A stretch of DNA of 64,000 nucleotides from Streptomyces chryseus (lineage in GTDB: Bacteria > Actinomycetota > Actinomycetes > Streptomycetales > Streptomycetaceae): contig NZ_BMVO01000026.1 of assembly GCF_014650755.1 (NCBI RefSeq), positions 1 to 64,000 of the forward strand, read 5' to 3'. The position numbers were made by a program, and so were the translations under genes. Position 1 is the stretch's first letter, and the number at the start of each line of letters is the position of its first letter. Under the pieces are notes generated by a model. The model made no database searches and was not told where the DNA came from. It saw only the letters and a program-made list of their open reading frames with translations. Below, piece after piece: positions 7,610 to 15,528 of the stretch.

Positions 7610-8500
7610 TCAGCCGGCCGCGACGGTCAGCGGGGCGAAACGGCGGGTCCAGTCCCCGGGCAGTGCGGGGAGCCCGTACGTCATCACGTCGTTGAAGGCG
7701 ACCGGCTCCAGGCCGCACGCCTTCACCCACTCCAGCAGCTCCTCATGGCGTACGTCGATGTCGGTGCGCAGCGGGCGGTCCGTACCGGCGGCCAGGGAGG
7801 CGATCAGGGCCTTGGCCGTCGGGGTGTCCCTGGCGATCAGCGGGCCCACGACGTGGGTCTGCATATTGGGCCAGGCGGCGGCGTATCCGGTGATGCCGCC
7901 TTCGCCCTCCGCCACGCGGATCTGGTCGGCGAAGGCGGGCAGCCGGGTGAGGACGTGGGTGCGGTCCTGGCCGAAGACCTCGGTGTCCAGCCGCAGGATC
8001 GCGGGCAGGTCGTCGGCGGTGGCAGGGCGGGTCGGCACCGCGGTGGGGGAGCCGGAGGGGCGGAAGTGGCCGTGGACCATCTCGGCCCTGCCGGTCACGG
8101 CGAAGCCGAGTTCCTCGTAGAGCGGGCGGCCGTAGGGGGTGGCGTGCAGCGTGAGGGGGGTGTCGCCGGCCTCGGCGATGACGTGGCGCATCAGACGCCG
8201 GCCGATGCCCTGCCGTGCGTGGCGTTCGGCGACGAGGACCATGCCGATGGCGGCGAGCGCGGGGCCGCGCGTGTGCTCGGGCCCGTACGCGTTCTCCGGT
8301 CCGTACGAGGTGAGGACGCTCGCGGCGGCCAGGCCTTTGCCTTGTGGCGCGTCGATGCCGTAGCCGGTGCCGGCCGTCAGGAGCAGGCCCCACTTGTGCT
8401 CCTCCCGTGGCCACCCCCTGTCTTCCGAGAGGTCGGCGCAGGCGGTGAGGTCGGCCGGTGTGAGGCGGCGTACGGGCAGATCGGCGTGCGGAGTCGGCAT
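7610..8500 (-). CDS. Tandem-GNAT acetyltransferase
   Basis: A 296-residue protein made of two GNAT folds. The N-terminal domain (about 5-145) has a clear acetyl-CoA loop, VAERHARQGIGRRLMRHVI, and the YEELGF motif. The C-terminal half (about 150-296) is a degenerate GNAT with GYAAAWPNMQTHVVGPLIARD and no clear Q/RxxGxG/A loop. This layout is typical of actinobacterial two-domain GNATs in which one domain is catalytic. The ATG at 8500 gives a standard GNAT start but has a weak RBS. An in-frame start at 8623 would add 41 Ala/Pro-rich residues. It is convergent with the GlcG/HbpS-like gene. Confidence 0.85.
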   Translation of the reverse strand: MPTPHADLPVRRLTPADLTACADLSEDRGWPREEHKWGLLLTAGTGYGIDAPQGKGLAAASVLTSYGPENAYGPEHTRGPALAAIGMVLVAERHARQGIGRRLMRHVIAEAGDTPLTLHATPYGRPLYEELGFAVTGRAEMVHGHFRPSGSPTAVPTRPATADDLPAILRLDTEVFGQDRTHVLTRLPAFADQIRVAEGEGGITGYAAAWPNMQTHVVGPLIARDTPTAKALIASLAAGTDRPLRTDIDVRHEELLEWVKACGLEPVAFNDVMTYGLPALPGDWTRRFAPLTVAAG

Positions 8501-8677
8501 TGGATCAGGCTGGCTGACGCATGGATAGCCCGTCCACCGTTTTACGTGAAGAGGAGGAGACGGCTCGTGGACGGCAGCCGCGGCGGCTGCACCCTCAGGG
8601 TCAAGGGCCGAGAGCCTGGTCATGAAGAGGCAGGCGCCGGACGCGATGACCGGCCCGGTGTGCGGGCCGGCGCAGTG

Positions 8678-8691
8678 GTTTCACGTGAAAC
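8678..8691. other. parS centromere site
   Basis: GTTTCACGTGAAAC is a perfect match to the Streptomyces parS palindrome bound by ParB. It lies between the divergent tandem-GNAT and HAD genes. Such sites cluster within roughly 200 kb of oriC in S. coelicolor. Confidence 0.9.
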
Positions 8692-8760
8692 ACGCTGCCT
8701 GGTGACGGGCGCCCCGGCGTCCGGCAGGGGGAGTAACCGCGCGTACTAGCCTCGGCGTAC

Positions 8761-9393
8761 ATGACGCGACTGCATCTTTTCGACCTCGACGGAACGCTGA
8801 TGCGAGGCTCGGCGGCGGCTGTGGAGATTTCCCGTCAGCTGGGGGTGAGCGCCGAGATCGCCGGGCTGGAGCGGGATTTCCTGCTGCGAGGCATGGCGCC
8901 CGACGAGTTCGCCGTACGGGCGAGGGAGCTGTGGGGCGAGCTCACCGAGGATCACGTGGCGGCGGCGTTCGCGGGTGCGCCGTGGCTGTCGGGCATCAAG
9001 GAGGTGTGGGCGGACATCCGCTCGCGCGGCGAGTACTGCGCCGTCATCTCCCTTTCCCCGGACTTCTTCGTGCAGCGGCTGCTGGCGTGGGGCGTGCATG
9101 CCGCGCATGGTTCGCGCTGGCCGGCGGTGCCGTTTCTGGAGCCGGTGGAACGGGCGGGGATCTTGAACGCGTCGGCGAAAGTGAAGATCGCGGATCGGCT
9201 GTGTGAAGAATTCGGTCTGATCAGGAGTGACTGCGTGGCTTACGGGGATTCGATGTCGGACGCGGAGATCTTCGCGTCCGTGCCGCTTTCCGTGGCCGTC
9301 AACGCAGATCACCACGTGTCGGACCTTGCCGTGCTTGCTTATCGGGGTGGTGATCTGCGGGAGCCGTACGAATTGGTGCAGTCCCGTCGGTAA
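8761..9393 (+). CDS. HAD-superfamily phosphatase, SerB-like (subfamily IB)
   Basis: A 210-residue haloacid-dehalogenase-fold phosphohydrolase. Motif I is FDLDGTL (residues 6-12) with both catalytic Asp. Motif II is the Ser in VISLSP, motif III the Lys in NASAKVKIAD, and motif IV GDSMSDAEIF. The helical cap between motifs I and II is of the C1 type used by SerB-like enzymes. It probably dephosphorylates a small metabolite in the cytoplasm. A TACTAG -10-like hexamer at 8744-8749 lies only 11 bases before the ATG and no RBS is visible, so the mRNA may be leaderless. Confidence 0.85.
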   Translation: MTRLHLFDLDGTLMRGSAAAVEISRQLGVSAEIAGLERDFLLRGMAPDEFAVRARELWGELTEDHVAAAFAGAPWLSGIKEVWADIRSRGEYCAVISLSPDFFVQRLLAWGVHAAHGSRWPAVPFLEPVERAGILNASAKVKIADRLCEEFGLIRSDCVAYGDSMSDAEIFASVPLSVAVNADHHVSDLAVLAYRGGDLREPYELVQSRR

Positions 9394-9819
9394 TTCCGGA
9401 TTGGTCGCACAGCGGGCGCGGGCCGCCGGGTGCGCGCGGCCGTGAGAAGGGGCTTGTGCGGGGCGCTACCGCCGGTAGGGTCGACTCCGGTTTGCTCCCG
9501 GTGTCCTTACGGCGTAAGGCATAGGGGTAAAGCAGCCTAACCAGAAAGCGGGTTCGGATGCCCGGACTTCCGGGTCTTTGTCCGATGCGGGAGTGATGGC
9601 TGGGAGGCTGCGACGACGGGAACTGCGGGCAATGTCACACTTCTGTCCGCCTCACCCCAATTGGGGGTAGTGGCGTGTTTAGTGTGAGCTGTCGACGGAC
9701 CTGAAGGACGGACAACGCACACAGCACACAGACCTGAAGCAGAGCGGGGACATTGCGAGCACGTTCCGGTCCCGGAAGTGCAGAGACCGACCGAAAGCTG
9801 TTCGAGGCGAGGCACATCA
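9394..9819. other. 426-bp intergenic region upstream of the flavohemoprotein gene
   Basis: No convincing ORF. It holds a hairpin at 9555-9584 (CCCGGA 9561-9566 paired with TCCGGG 9569-9574 inside CGGA/TCCG flanks, followed by TCTTTG) that may end the HAD transcript. A 12-bp palindrome CCCCAATTGGGG sits at 9655-9666, and a GACGGACCTGAAGGACGGAC direct-repeat-like stretch sits near 9694-9713. The palindrome could be an operator for the globin gene. The binding protein is unknown. Confidence 0.45.
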
Positions 9820-11367
9820 ATGGACGCTCCGACCACCACGTCGGCCGACAACGGCACTTCCGATGACAGCGGCGGCGGCTGGTTCAAGCCGCGCAGAAAG
9901 CCGGATGCGGGGCCTCAGCAGCCGCCGGGTGCGGACCAGGGCCAGGGCCGGATACCAGGCCCGGGCGGCGCCGCCCGGCCCAGCCGCCCGGTCACCGCGA
10001 TACGCCCGGTGGGCACCGGCGCCTCACGCCCCCAGCCCGCCCAGCCCCAGCCCGCCCAGCCCCAGCCCCCCCAAGCCGCAGAGCCGCAGCCCCGGCGCGC
10101 CGAGCCCCCGTCCGAAGCGCCGCACGCCGCCCCGCCGCACGCCCCTCAGCCGCACACCGCCCCGCCGCACACCGCCCAGCAGCGGGCCCCCGAGGCGCAG
10201 GCGGCCCCTGCCGCTCCCCCGGCGGCCCCCGCCGCCCCGGCGGCCCCGGCAGCCCCCGTGTCGCCCGATGCGGCGCTCATCCGGCGCACCCTGGCCGACA
10301 TCGGTGAAGACGCCGGCAAGGTCACGTCGTACTTCTACGCCCTGCTCTTCACCCGCCACCCCGAGCTGCGCGGGCTCTTTCCTGCCGCCATGGACACCCA
10401 GCGCGACCGTCTCCTCAAGGCGCTGCTGACCGCCGCCGAGCACATCGACAACAAGCCGGTGCTCACCGAGTACCTGCGCAATCTGGGCCGTGGCCACCGC
10501 AAGTACGGCACCCAGGCCTCCCACTACCCGGCCGTCGGCGAGGCGCTCCTGGGGGCGCTGGCCCGGTACGCGACGAGCACCTGGGACGGCGAGTCCGAGG
10601 CCGCGTGGATCCGTACGTACACCGCGATCTCCCAGATCATGATCGACGCGGCCGCCGAGAACGAGCTGCGCGCGCCCGCCTGGTGGCAGGCCGAGGTCGT
10701 CTCGCACGACCTGCGCACCCCCGACATAGCGGTCATCACCCTGCGCCCCGACCAGCCGTACCCCTTCCTGGCCGGCCAGTACACGAGCCTGGAGACGCCC
10801 TGGTGGCCGCGGATCTGGCGGCACTACTCCTTCGCCGGCGCGCCCCGCCCCGACGGCCTGCTGTCGTTCCACGTCAAAGCGGTGCCGGCCGGCTGGGTCT
10901 CCAACGCCCTGGTCCACCGCGCCCGCCCCGGCGACACCGTGCGGCTCGGCCCGCCGGCCGGGTCGATGACCGTCGACCACACGACCGACAGCGGTCTGCT
11001 CTGCCTGGGCGGCGGCACCGGCATCGCGCCCATCAAGGCGCTCGTCGAGGACGTGGCCGAGCACGGCGAGCGCCGCCCCGTCGACGTGTTCTACGGCGCC
11101 CGCACCGACTACGACCTGTACGACATCGACACCATGCTGCGCCTCCAGCAGTCCCACTCCTGGCTCTCGGTGCACCCGATCGTCGACGGCCGGACGCAGT
11201 TCCCGGACGCCGTGCTGGAGCACGGCCCGTGGAACTCCCACGACGCGTACCTCTCCGGCCCGCCCGGCATGATCCGCAGTGGCGTCGACGCCCTCAGGAG
11301 TCTCGGCATCCCCGGCGACCGCATCCGCCACGACTCCCTCGAAGAGCTGGTCGCGGCGGGCGACTAG
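9820..11367 (+). CDS. Flavohemoprotein with proline-rich N-terminal extension
   Basis: 515 residues. Residues 1-147 are disordered and rich in Pro, Ala, Gln and His, with repeated QPQPA, PPHA/PPHT and APA units. The globin domain spans about 148-285, with proximal His226 in GRGHRKYG. An FAD-binding domain follows (RHYSFAG, residues about 290-390), then an NAD(P)-binding domain (GGGTGIAPIKALVE, DVFYGAR, YLSGPPGMI). It therefore has the three-domain plan of flavohemoglobins, which in well-studied members oxidise NO to nitrate with O2 and NAD(P)H. The ordinary family length is about 400, so the extra 115-150 residues at the front are the odd part. The ATG at 9820 has GAGGCGAGG upstream. Confidence 0.9.
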   Translation: MDAPTTTSADNGTSDDSGGGWFKPRRKPDAGPQQPPGADQGQGRIPGPGGAARPSRPVTAIRPVGTGASRPQPAQPQPAQPQPPQAAEPQPRRAEPPSEAPHAAPPHAPQPHTAPPHTAQQRAPEAQAAPAAPPAAPAAPAAPAAPVSPDAALIRRTLADIGEDAGKVTSYFYALLFTRHPELRGLFPAAMDTQRDRLLKALLTAAEHIDNKPVLTEYLRNLGRGHRKYGTQASHYPAVGEALLGALARYATSTWDGESEAAWIRTYTAISQIMIDAAAENELRAPAWWQAEVVSHDLRTPDIAVITLRPDQPYPFLAGQYTSLETPWWPRIWRHYSFAGAPRPDGLLSFHVKAVPAGWVSNALVHRARPGDTVRLGPPAGSMTVDHTTDSGLLCLGGGTGIAPIKALVEDVAEHGERRPVDVFYGARTDYDLYDIDTMLRLQQSHSWLSVHPIVDGRTQFPDAVLEHGPWNSHDAYLSGPPGMIRSGVDALRSLGIPGDRIRHDSLEELVAAGD

Positions 11368-11379
11368 CGGCCGGTGCCG

Positions 11380-11895
11380 TCACCCCAGGTCGTGGGCGTG
11401 CATGGCCCGTACCCCCTCGATGTTGCCGTCCAGGTAGTGGCGCAGGGACAGCGGCACGAGGTGCACCGCGGCGATCCCGACCCGGCTGAACGGCACCCGT
11501 ACGATCTCGTACTCCCCGCAGGGTTCGTCGATCTCCGGGCCGTGCCGCAGGGAGGGGTCCATCGACTCCAGCCGGCAGACGAAGAAGTGCTGGACCTTCA
11601 CCCCCGTCACCCCGCCGCCCGCGATGTGCTCGACGGTGTCGACGAAGCAGGGCACCACGTCGGTGATCTTCGCGCCGAGCTCCTCGTCGACCTCGCGGTG
11701 CAGGGCGTCGACGACGGTGGCGTCCGTCGGTTCGACGCCGCCGCCCGGGGTCAGCCAGTACGGGTCGACGCCCGGCTTGGTGCGCTTGATGAGGATCAGG
11801 TCGTCGCCGTCGAGCAGGATGGCGCGGGCGGTGCGCTTGACCACGGGCCTCGCGGGTGCGGGGGTGGTCCCCTCGGGGAAAGACGTGCCGGTCAT
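11380..11895 (-). CDS. Nudix hydrolase
   Basis: A 171-residue Nudix-fold protein. The Nudix box is GGGVEPTDATVVDALHREVDEELGA. The metal-binding core REVDEELGA is intact, while the first Glu of the GX5EX7REUXEEXGU pattern reads as Ala by simple alignment. It has no recognisable extra domain and would hydrolyse an unknown nucleoside diphosphate derivative. The ATG at 11895 (MTGTSFPEG) is preferred over the longer frame, whose first 40 residues look non-coding. It lies on the minus strand 61 bp downstream of the LysR gene and is convergent with the flavohemoprotein gene. Confidence 0.85.
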   Translation of the reverse strand: MTGTSFPEGTTPAPARPVVKRTARAILLDGDDLILIKRTKPGVDPYWLTPGGGVEPTDATVVDALHREVDEELGAKITDVVPCFVDTVEHIAGGGVTGVKVQHFFVCRLESMDPSLRHGPEIDEPCGEYEIVRVPFSRVGIAAVHLVPLSLRHYLDGNIEGVRAMHAHDLG

Positions 11896-11956
11896 GGCAA
11901 TACAGTGGCCCAGCCCGCCGCTTCTGAAACGCCCCCGGCCCGCCGTTGTCCGCGGC

Positions 11957-12853
11957 TCAGGACCAGTCGGTCGCGGCGCGCAGCAGCCACTCGTGCGCCC
12001 GCGCGATGTGCGCAAGCGTGAGCGTGCCGGTCCGCACCGCGAGGAAGTAGGTGCGCAGCGGCGGGACCGGCGGGTCGAAGAGCGCCACGATCTCCCCCCG
12101 CTCCAGCGCCTCCTCGCACAGGTACCTGGGCAGTACGGCGATTCCCGCGCCGGCGGCGGTGGCGTGCAGCACGGCCCGCAGGTCCGGGGCGACGACGGTG
12201 CCCGCGGCGGCCGGGCGGGTCTCGAAGACGGTCGCCCAGTACCGGGTGACCAGCGGCAGTGACTCGTGCACCTCCACCACCGGCAGGTGCTCCAGTACCT
12301 GTGGCCCCTCCCGGCGCAGCAGCCCGGGGCCGATGCGGCCGGCCCAGCGGGGGGCGGCGACCAGTACGTGCTCCTCGTCGCACAGGGCGGTCCCGGTGAG
12401 AACCGTGCCGCGCGGGCGGTCGGTGGAGATGGCCAGGTCGTGGTGTCCGGCGGCGAGGCCGTCCAGGGTCTCCTGGGCGTTGCCGAAGGAGGTGCGCAGG
12501 GTCAGGCCCTGCGCGATGAGCGGGGACAGTGCGGGCAGGACGCGTACGGAGGTGAACTCCGGCGGCCCCGCCAGGTGCAGGGTCCGTACGCCGGAGTCCT
12601 CGTCGAGGCCGGCCTCGGTGATCTCGACGAGCGCGTCGAGGTGCGGGGCGGCCCGGTGCGCGAGTTCGTCGCCGACGGTCGTGGGGGTCACGCCGCGGGC
12701 CTGGCGCAGGAACAGCGGGCGGCCGAGCTGCCGTTCCAGGGTGCGGATCTGGCTGGTCACGGCGGGCTGCGACAGGCCCAGGAGGGCGGCGGCGCGGGTG
12801 AACGAACCGGCCCGGTGCACCGTGACGAACGTGCGGAGCAGAGCCAGGTCCAT
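11957..12853 (-). CDS. LysR-family transcriptional regulator
   Basis: 298 residues. The N-terminal winged HTH (residues 1-60) reads MDLALLRTFVTVHRAGSFTRAAALLGLSQPAVTSQIRTLE, the classic LysR opening. A linker and a two-lobed periplasmic-binding-like effector domain follow (about 90-290). No gene is divergent from it. The nearest genes on the same strand are the PLP enzyme upstream and the Nudix gene downstream, so the target is not obvious. The 5' region around 12890-12915 is AT-rich (ATAAATATG) and could hold its own operator. Confidence 0.9.
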   Translation of the reverse strand: MDLALLRTFVTVHRAGSFTRAAALLGLSQPAVTSQIRTLERQLGRPLFLRQARGVTPTTVGDELAHRAAPHLDALVEITEAGLDEDSGVRTLHLAGPPEFTSVRVLPALSPLIAQGLTLRTSFGNAQETLDGLAAGHHDLAISTDRPRGTVLTGTALCDEEHVLVAAPRWAGRIGPGLLRREGPQVLEHLPVVEVHESLPLVTRYWATVFETRPAAAGTVVAPDLRAVLHATAAGAGIAVLPRYLCEEALERGEIVALFDPPVPPLRTYFLAVRTGTLTLAHIARAHEWLLRAATDWS

Positions 12854-12990
12854 GGCGCGGTCTCCCGTCCCGGCGCGGTCGCCGACGGTGACAACTATAA
12901 ATATGTCGATAGGTCTCTGTCGCTACCGTGATTGGACACTGACGCAGAGTCAACTAGCCTTTGTCGGGCGGTTCTTCGCGCGTGGAACCG

Positions 12991-13029
12991 GGACGGTCCG
13001 AGCCATGAGGGGGGAGGCTCGGACCGTCC
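12991..13029 (-). terminator. Hairpin terminator of the PLP-enzyme gene
   Basis: A perfect 14-bp inverted repeat. The left arm is GGACGGTCCGAGCC (12991-13004) and the right arm is 13016-13029, with an 11-base G-rich loop. It lies 25 bp beyond the stop of the minus-strand PLP-enzyme gene. Confidence 0.85.
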
Positions 13030-13053
13030 GTCACGCGCGGCGCCGTGCCCGCG

Positions 13054-14199
13054 CTACGCCGGGGGCTTCGCCTCGTCGAGCGCGCGCAGCACGTCCGCCA
13101 CCAGGTCCTCGGGGTCCTCGGCCCCGACGGAGAAGCGGACGAAACCTTCCGGCACCGCGTCGCCGCCCCACCGTCCGCGCCGCTCGGCGGTGGACCGTAC
13201 GCCGCCGAAGCTGGTGGCGTCGTCGGCCAGCCGCAGCCCCTCCAGGAACCGCTCGGCGTACGCGCGGTCGGGCAGCGTGAACGAGACGACGCAGCCGAAG
13301 CGGCGCATCTGGCGCGACGCGACGGTGTGCGACGGGTCCTGCGGCAGCCCGGGGTGGCGCAGCCCGCTCACGGCCGGGTGCCCGCGCAGCGCCTCGGCGA
13401 GGGCCAGCGCGTTCGCGCCCTGCTTGTCGGCGCGCAACTGGAGGGTGGCCAGTGAGCGGTGCGCCAGCCAGGCCTCCATGGGGCCGGGGATCGCGCCGAC
13501 GACCTTGCGCCAGCGCCGTACCCGGGCGGCCAGCCGGGCGTCGCGGCAGGCCACGTAGCCGAGCAGGACGTCGCCGTGGCCGGTGAGGCCCTTGGTGCCG
13601 CTGGCGACGGAGAAGTCGGCGCCGAGTTCCAGGGGGCGCTGTCCCAGCGGCGTGGCGAGGGTGTTGTCGACCGCGACCAGCGCTCCGGCGGCGTGCGCGG
13701 CGTCCGCGAGCCGGCGGATGTCGCACACGTCGAGCCCCGGGTTGGACGGCGTCTCGATCCACAGCAGCCGCGCCCCGTCGAGCTGGCCGAGCTGGGCGTC
13801 GCCGCCGGTCGGCGCGGTGCGCACCTGCACGTCGTACGCCGCCAGCTGCTCGCGTACGAGTGCGAGCGCCTGGTAGCCGTCGTCGGGCAGGACGACGGTG
13901 TCGCCGGCCCGCGTCTGCGACAGGAGCACGGCGGACACGGCGGCCATGCCGGAGGCGAAGACGACGGTCTCGACGCCGTCGTCCCCCGGTGCCTCCAGCT
14001 CGCCGATGGCCCGCTCCAGGTGGGTCCAGGTCGGGTTCTCGTCGCGCCCGTAGGTGTAGGGGCCGGTCGGCTCGCCGGGCAGGTGGTAGTGCGCGGCGAA
14101 GACCGGCCCGGGGAGCGTCGGCTCGTACGCGACGGGTTCGGGAAGGCCCGCGCGCACTGCCCGGGTGCCGTCTCCGACGGTGCGGTTCTCGGAGCCCAT
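13054..14199 (-). CDS. Cystathionine gamma-lyase/synthase family PLP enzyme
   Basis: A 381-residue member of the Cys/Met-metabolism PLP family (PF01053). The PLP lysine is in the conserved block ASGTKGLTGHGDVLLG, near residue 205. The cofactor phosphate-binding segment FASGMAAVSAVLL, the IETPSNPGLDV block and the Asp of VAVDNTLATP are present. Members either make or break cystathionine, or eliminate sulfur from Met or homoserine esters, and sequence alone does not decide. Streptomyces proteins of this subtype are usually called cystathionine gamma-lyase. The ATG at 14199 starts three bases after the stop of the upstream membrane-protein gene, so the two are probably translated together. Confidence 0.85.
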   Translation of the reverse strand: MGSENRTVGDGTRAVRAGLPEPVAYEPTLPGPVFAAHYHLPGEPTGPYTYGRDENPTWTHLERAIGELEAPGDDGVETVVFASGMAAVSAVLLSQTRAGDTVVLPDDGYQALALVREQLAAYDVQVRTAPTGGDAQLGQLDGARLLWIETPSNPGLDVCDIRRLADAAHAAGALVAVDNTLATPLGQRPLELGADFSVASGTKGLTGHGDVLLGYVACRDARLAARVRRWRKVVGAIPGPMEAWLAHRSLATLQLRADKQGANALALAEALRGHPAVSGLRHPGLPQDPSHTVASRQMRRFGCVVSFTLPDRAYAERFLEGLRLADDATSFGGVRSTAERRGRWGGDAVPEGFVRFSVGAEDPEDLVADVLRALDEAKPPA

Positions 14200-14202
14200 G
14201 CG

Positions 14203-14580
14203 TCAGTCCTTTTCCGGCAGGACCACGTTCAGCGCCCACGAGACGACGCTGATGATGAGGCCGCCGAGCACGGCCGTCCAGAAGCCCTCGACGTGGAAGC
14301 TGAGGTCGAACTGCTCGGCCAGCCAGGAGGTCAGCAGCAGCATCAGCGCGTTGACCACCAGGGTGATCAGGCCGAGCGTGAGGATGAACAGCGGCACCGT
14401 CAGCAGCTGCACGACGGGCTTGACGAGGAAGTTGACCAGCCCGAAGAGGAGCGCGACGCCGAGCAGGGTCAGCGTCTTCCTGCCCGTGCTGTCGCCGGTG
14501 AGCGTGATGTCGTGGAGGAGCCAGATGGCCACCGCCAGGGCGCCCGCGTTGGCGATCGTCTTGACTAGGAAATTCATCAT
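14203..14580 (-). CDS. Phage-holin-family (PF04020-type) small membrane protein
   Basis: About 125 residues with four predicted membrane helices: residues about 10-25, 36-53, 60-83 and 100-120. It has the NFLVKP and LITLVVNALMLLLTSWL segments of the conserved bacterial family annotated as phage holin family 4. In bacterial chromosomes these are not phage genes and their role is unknown. Two consecutive ATGs (14580 and 14577) could both serve as start. It is followed three bases later by the PLP enzyme gene and is divergent from the cupin gene. Confidence 0.85.
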   Translation of the reverse strand: MMNFLVKTIANAGALAVAIWLLHDITLTGDSTGRKTLTLLGVALLFGLVNFLVKPVVQLLTVPLFILTLGLITLVVNALMLLLTSWLAEQFDLSFHVEGFWTAVLGGLIISVVSWALNVVLPEKD

Positions 14581-14649
14581 GTGTCTGATCGTGGCAGACA
14601 CGATCGGCGTCGGGCACCGGCGCACGACTGGCCGAGGGGCGGACGGACG

Positions 14650-14967
14650 ATGAAGGCATTCCGACTGGACGAGCTGGAGGCGGAACGCGCCGCCAACGAC
14701 GGCGCGTACCTGCAGTTCCTGCGCGAGAGGAACATGTCGGTCGGCCTGTACGCGCTGGACGCGGGCGAGAGCGACCCGCAGCAGCCGCACCGCGAGGACG
14801 AGGTGTACTTCGTCGTCAGCGGGCGCGCGTCGATCACCGTCGGCATGGAGACGACGCACGTGGGACGGGGCAGCGTCGTGTACGTACCGGCGGGGGTGCC
14901 GCACAAGTTCCACCACATCAGCGAGGACCTGCGCGTCATGGTGGTCTTCTCCCCGCCCGAGAGCTGA
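14650..14967 (+). CDS. Cupin-domain protein
   Basis: A 105-residue single-domain cupin. Cupin motif 1 reads QQPHREDEVYFVVSGRASITVG and motif 2 GSVVYVPAGVPHKFHHI. These supply the His/Glu/His metal ligands common to cupins. The ATG at 14650 gives the natural start of the fold, although the RBS is weak (GGACGGACG). Its reaction cannot be predicted. Small stand-alone cupins may be isomerases, dioxygenases or sensors. The promoter region (69 bp) is shared with the divergent holin-family gene. Confidence 0.85.
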   Translation: MKAFRLDELEAERAANDGAYLQFLRERNMSVGLYALDAGESDPQQPHREDEVYFVVSGRASITVGMETTHVGRGSVVYVPAGVPHKFHHISEDLRVMVVFSPPES

Positions 14968-15156
14968 CGCCCGTACGCCGCCCCGCGCGCCGGAGGCCCG
15001 GACGCCGCCCCACCCGGACGCGCCCGCCACCCGGAGGTCCGGGTTCCCTAAGGGTCCGTTCAGGGGTCTTCAAGGGCTCCGGAGCCCCCGCGGGCCCCGC
15101 GCCCGCCCCTAGCATCGAGGGCAGGAAGCAGCGCTACGAGCGAGAAGAGGCAAGCG

Positions 15157-15393
15157 ATGGCTGTGCGGGAGATATTCGCGGGGATGCCGTGGTGGGTGAA
15201 GTGGGTCGCGGTGCCCGTCATCGCCCTGGTCGTGTTCGGCGGCGCGATCCTGAGCGCCATCGGCGTGCTGATCGGCCTGCTCTTCAAGCTGCTGGTCTTC
15301 GTCGCCCTGGTCGGCGGACTGATCTACGTCGTACGGAAGTTCATGGCGTCGTCCTCGTCGTCCTCGTCGTCCTCGTCGCGCGGCGACTGGTAG
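15157..15393 (+). CDS. Small DUF5326-type membrane protein with poly-Ser tail
   Basis: A 78-residue protein conserved in Streptomyces. It starts MAVREIFAGMPWWVKWV and has two membrane helices (about 14-35 and 38-58). The C-terminus is ten Ser residues encoded by a TCG/TCC run, then SRGDW. The repetitive TCG-TCC codons (about 15349-15378) could slip during replication and change tail length between strains. AGAAGAGG lies upstream of the ATG. Function is unknown. Confidence 0.8.
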   Translation: MAVREIFAGMPWWVKWVAVPVIALVVFGGAILSAIGVLIGLLFKLLVFVALVGGLIYVVRKFMASSSSSSSSSSRGDW

Positions 15394-15528
15394 TCCGTAC
15401 GGCCGTTAGCCCACCCGGGGGACGGGCACGGGAAGCACTCAGCGCGACCGCGAGGGGCGGTTAGAGTGACGGTTCCTTGATGCCTCGGGCGGGCACGCAG
15501 CCCGTCGGAACGCCTGGGGGTGTGTCCC

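Noticed and set aside
8541..8556. GTTTTACGTGAAGA as a fourth parS
   Set aside because: It differs from the 14-bp palindrome at three positions including the core CACGTG, so ParB binding is unlikely.
9537..9887. A minus-strand ORF in the 9.4-9.8 kb gap
   Set aside because: No RBS, low-complexity composition, and it overlaps the start of the flavohemoprotein gene.
14203..14580. Holin-family gene as evidence of a prophage
   Set aside because: This family is a common chromosomal membrane protein; no other phage genes, integrase or att site are near.
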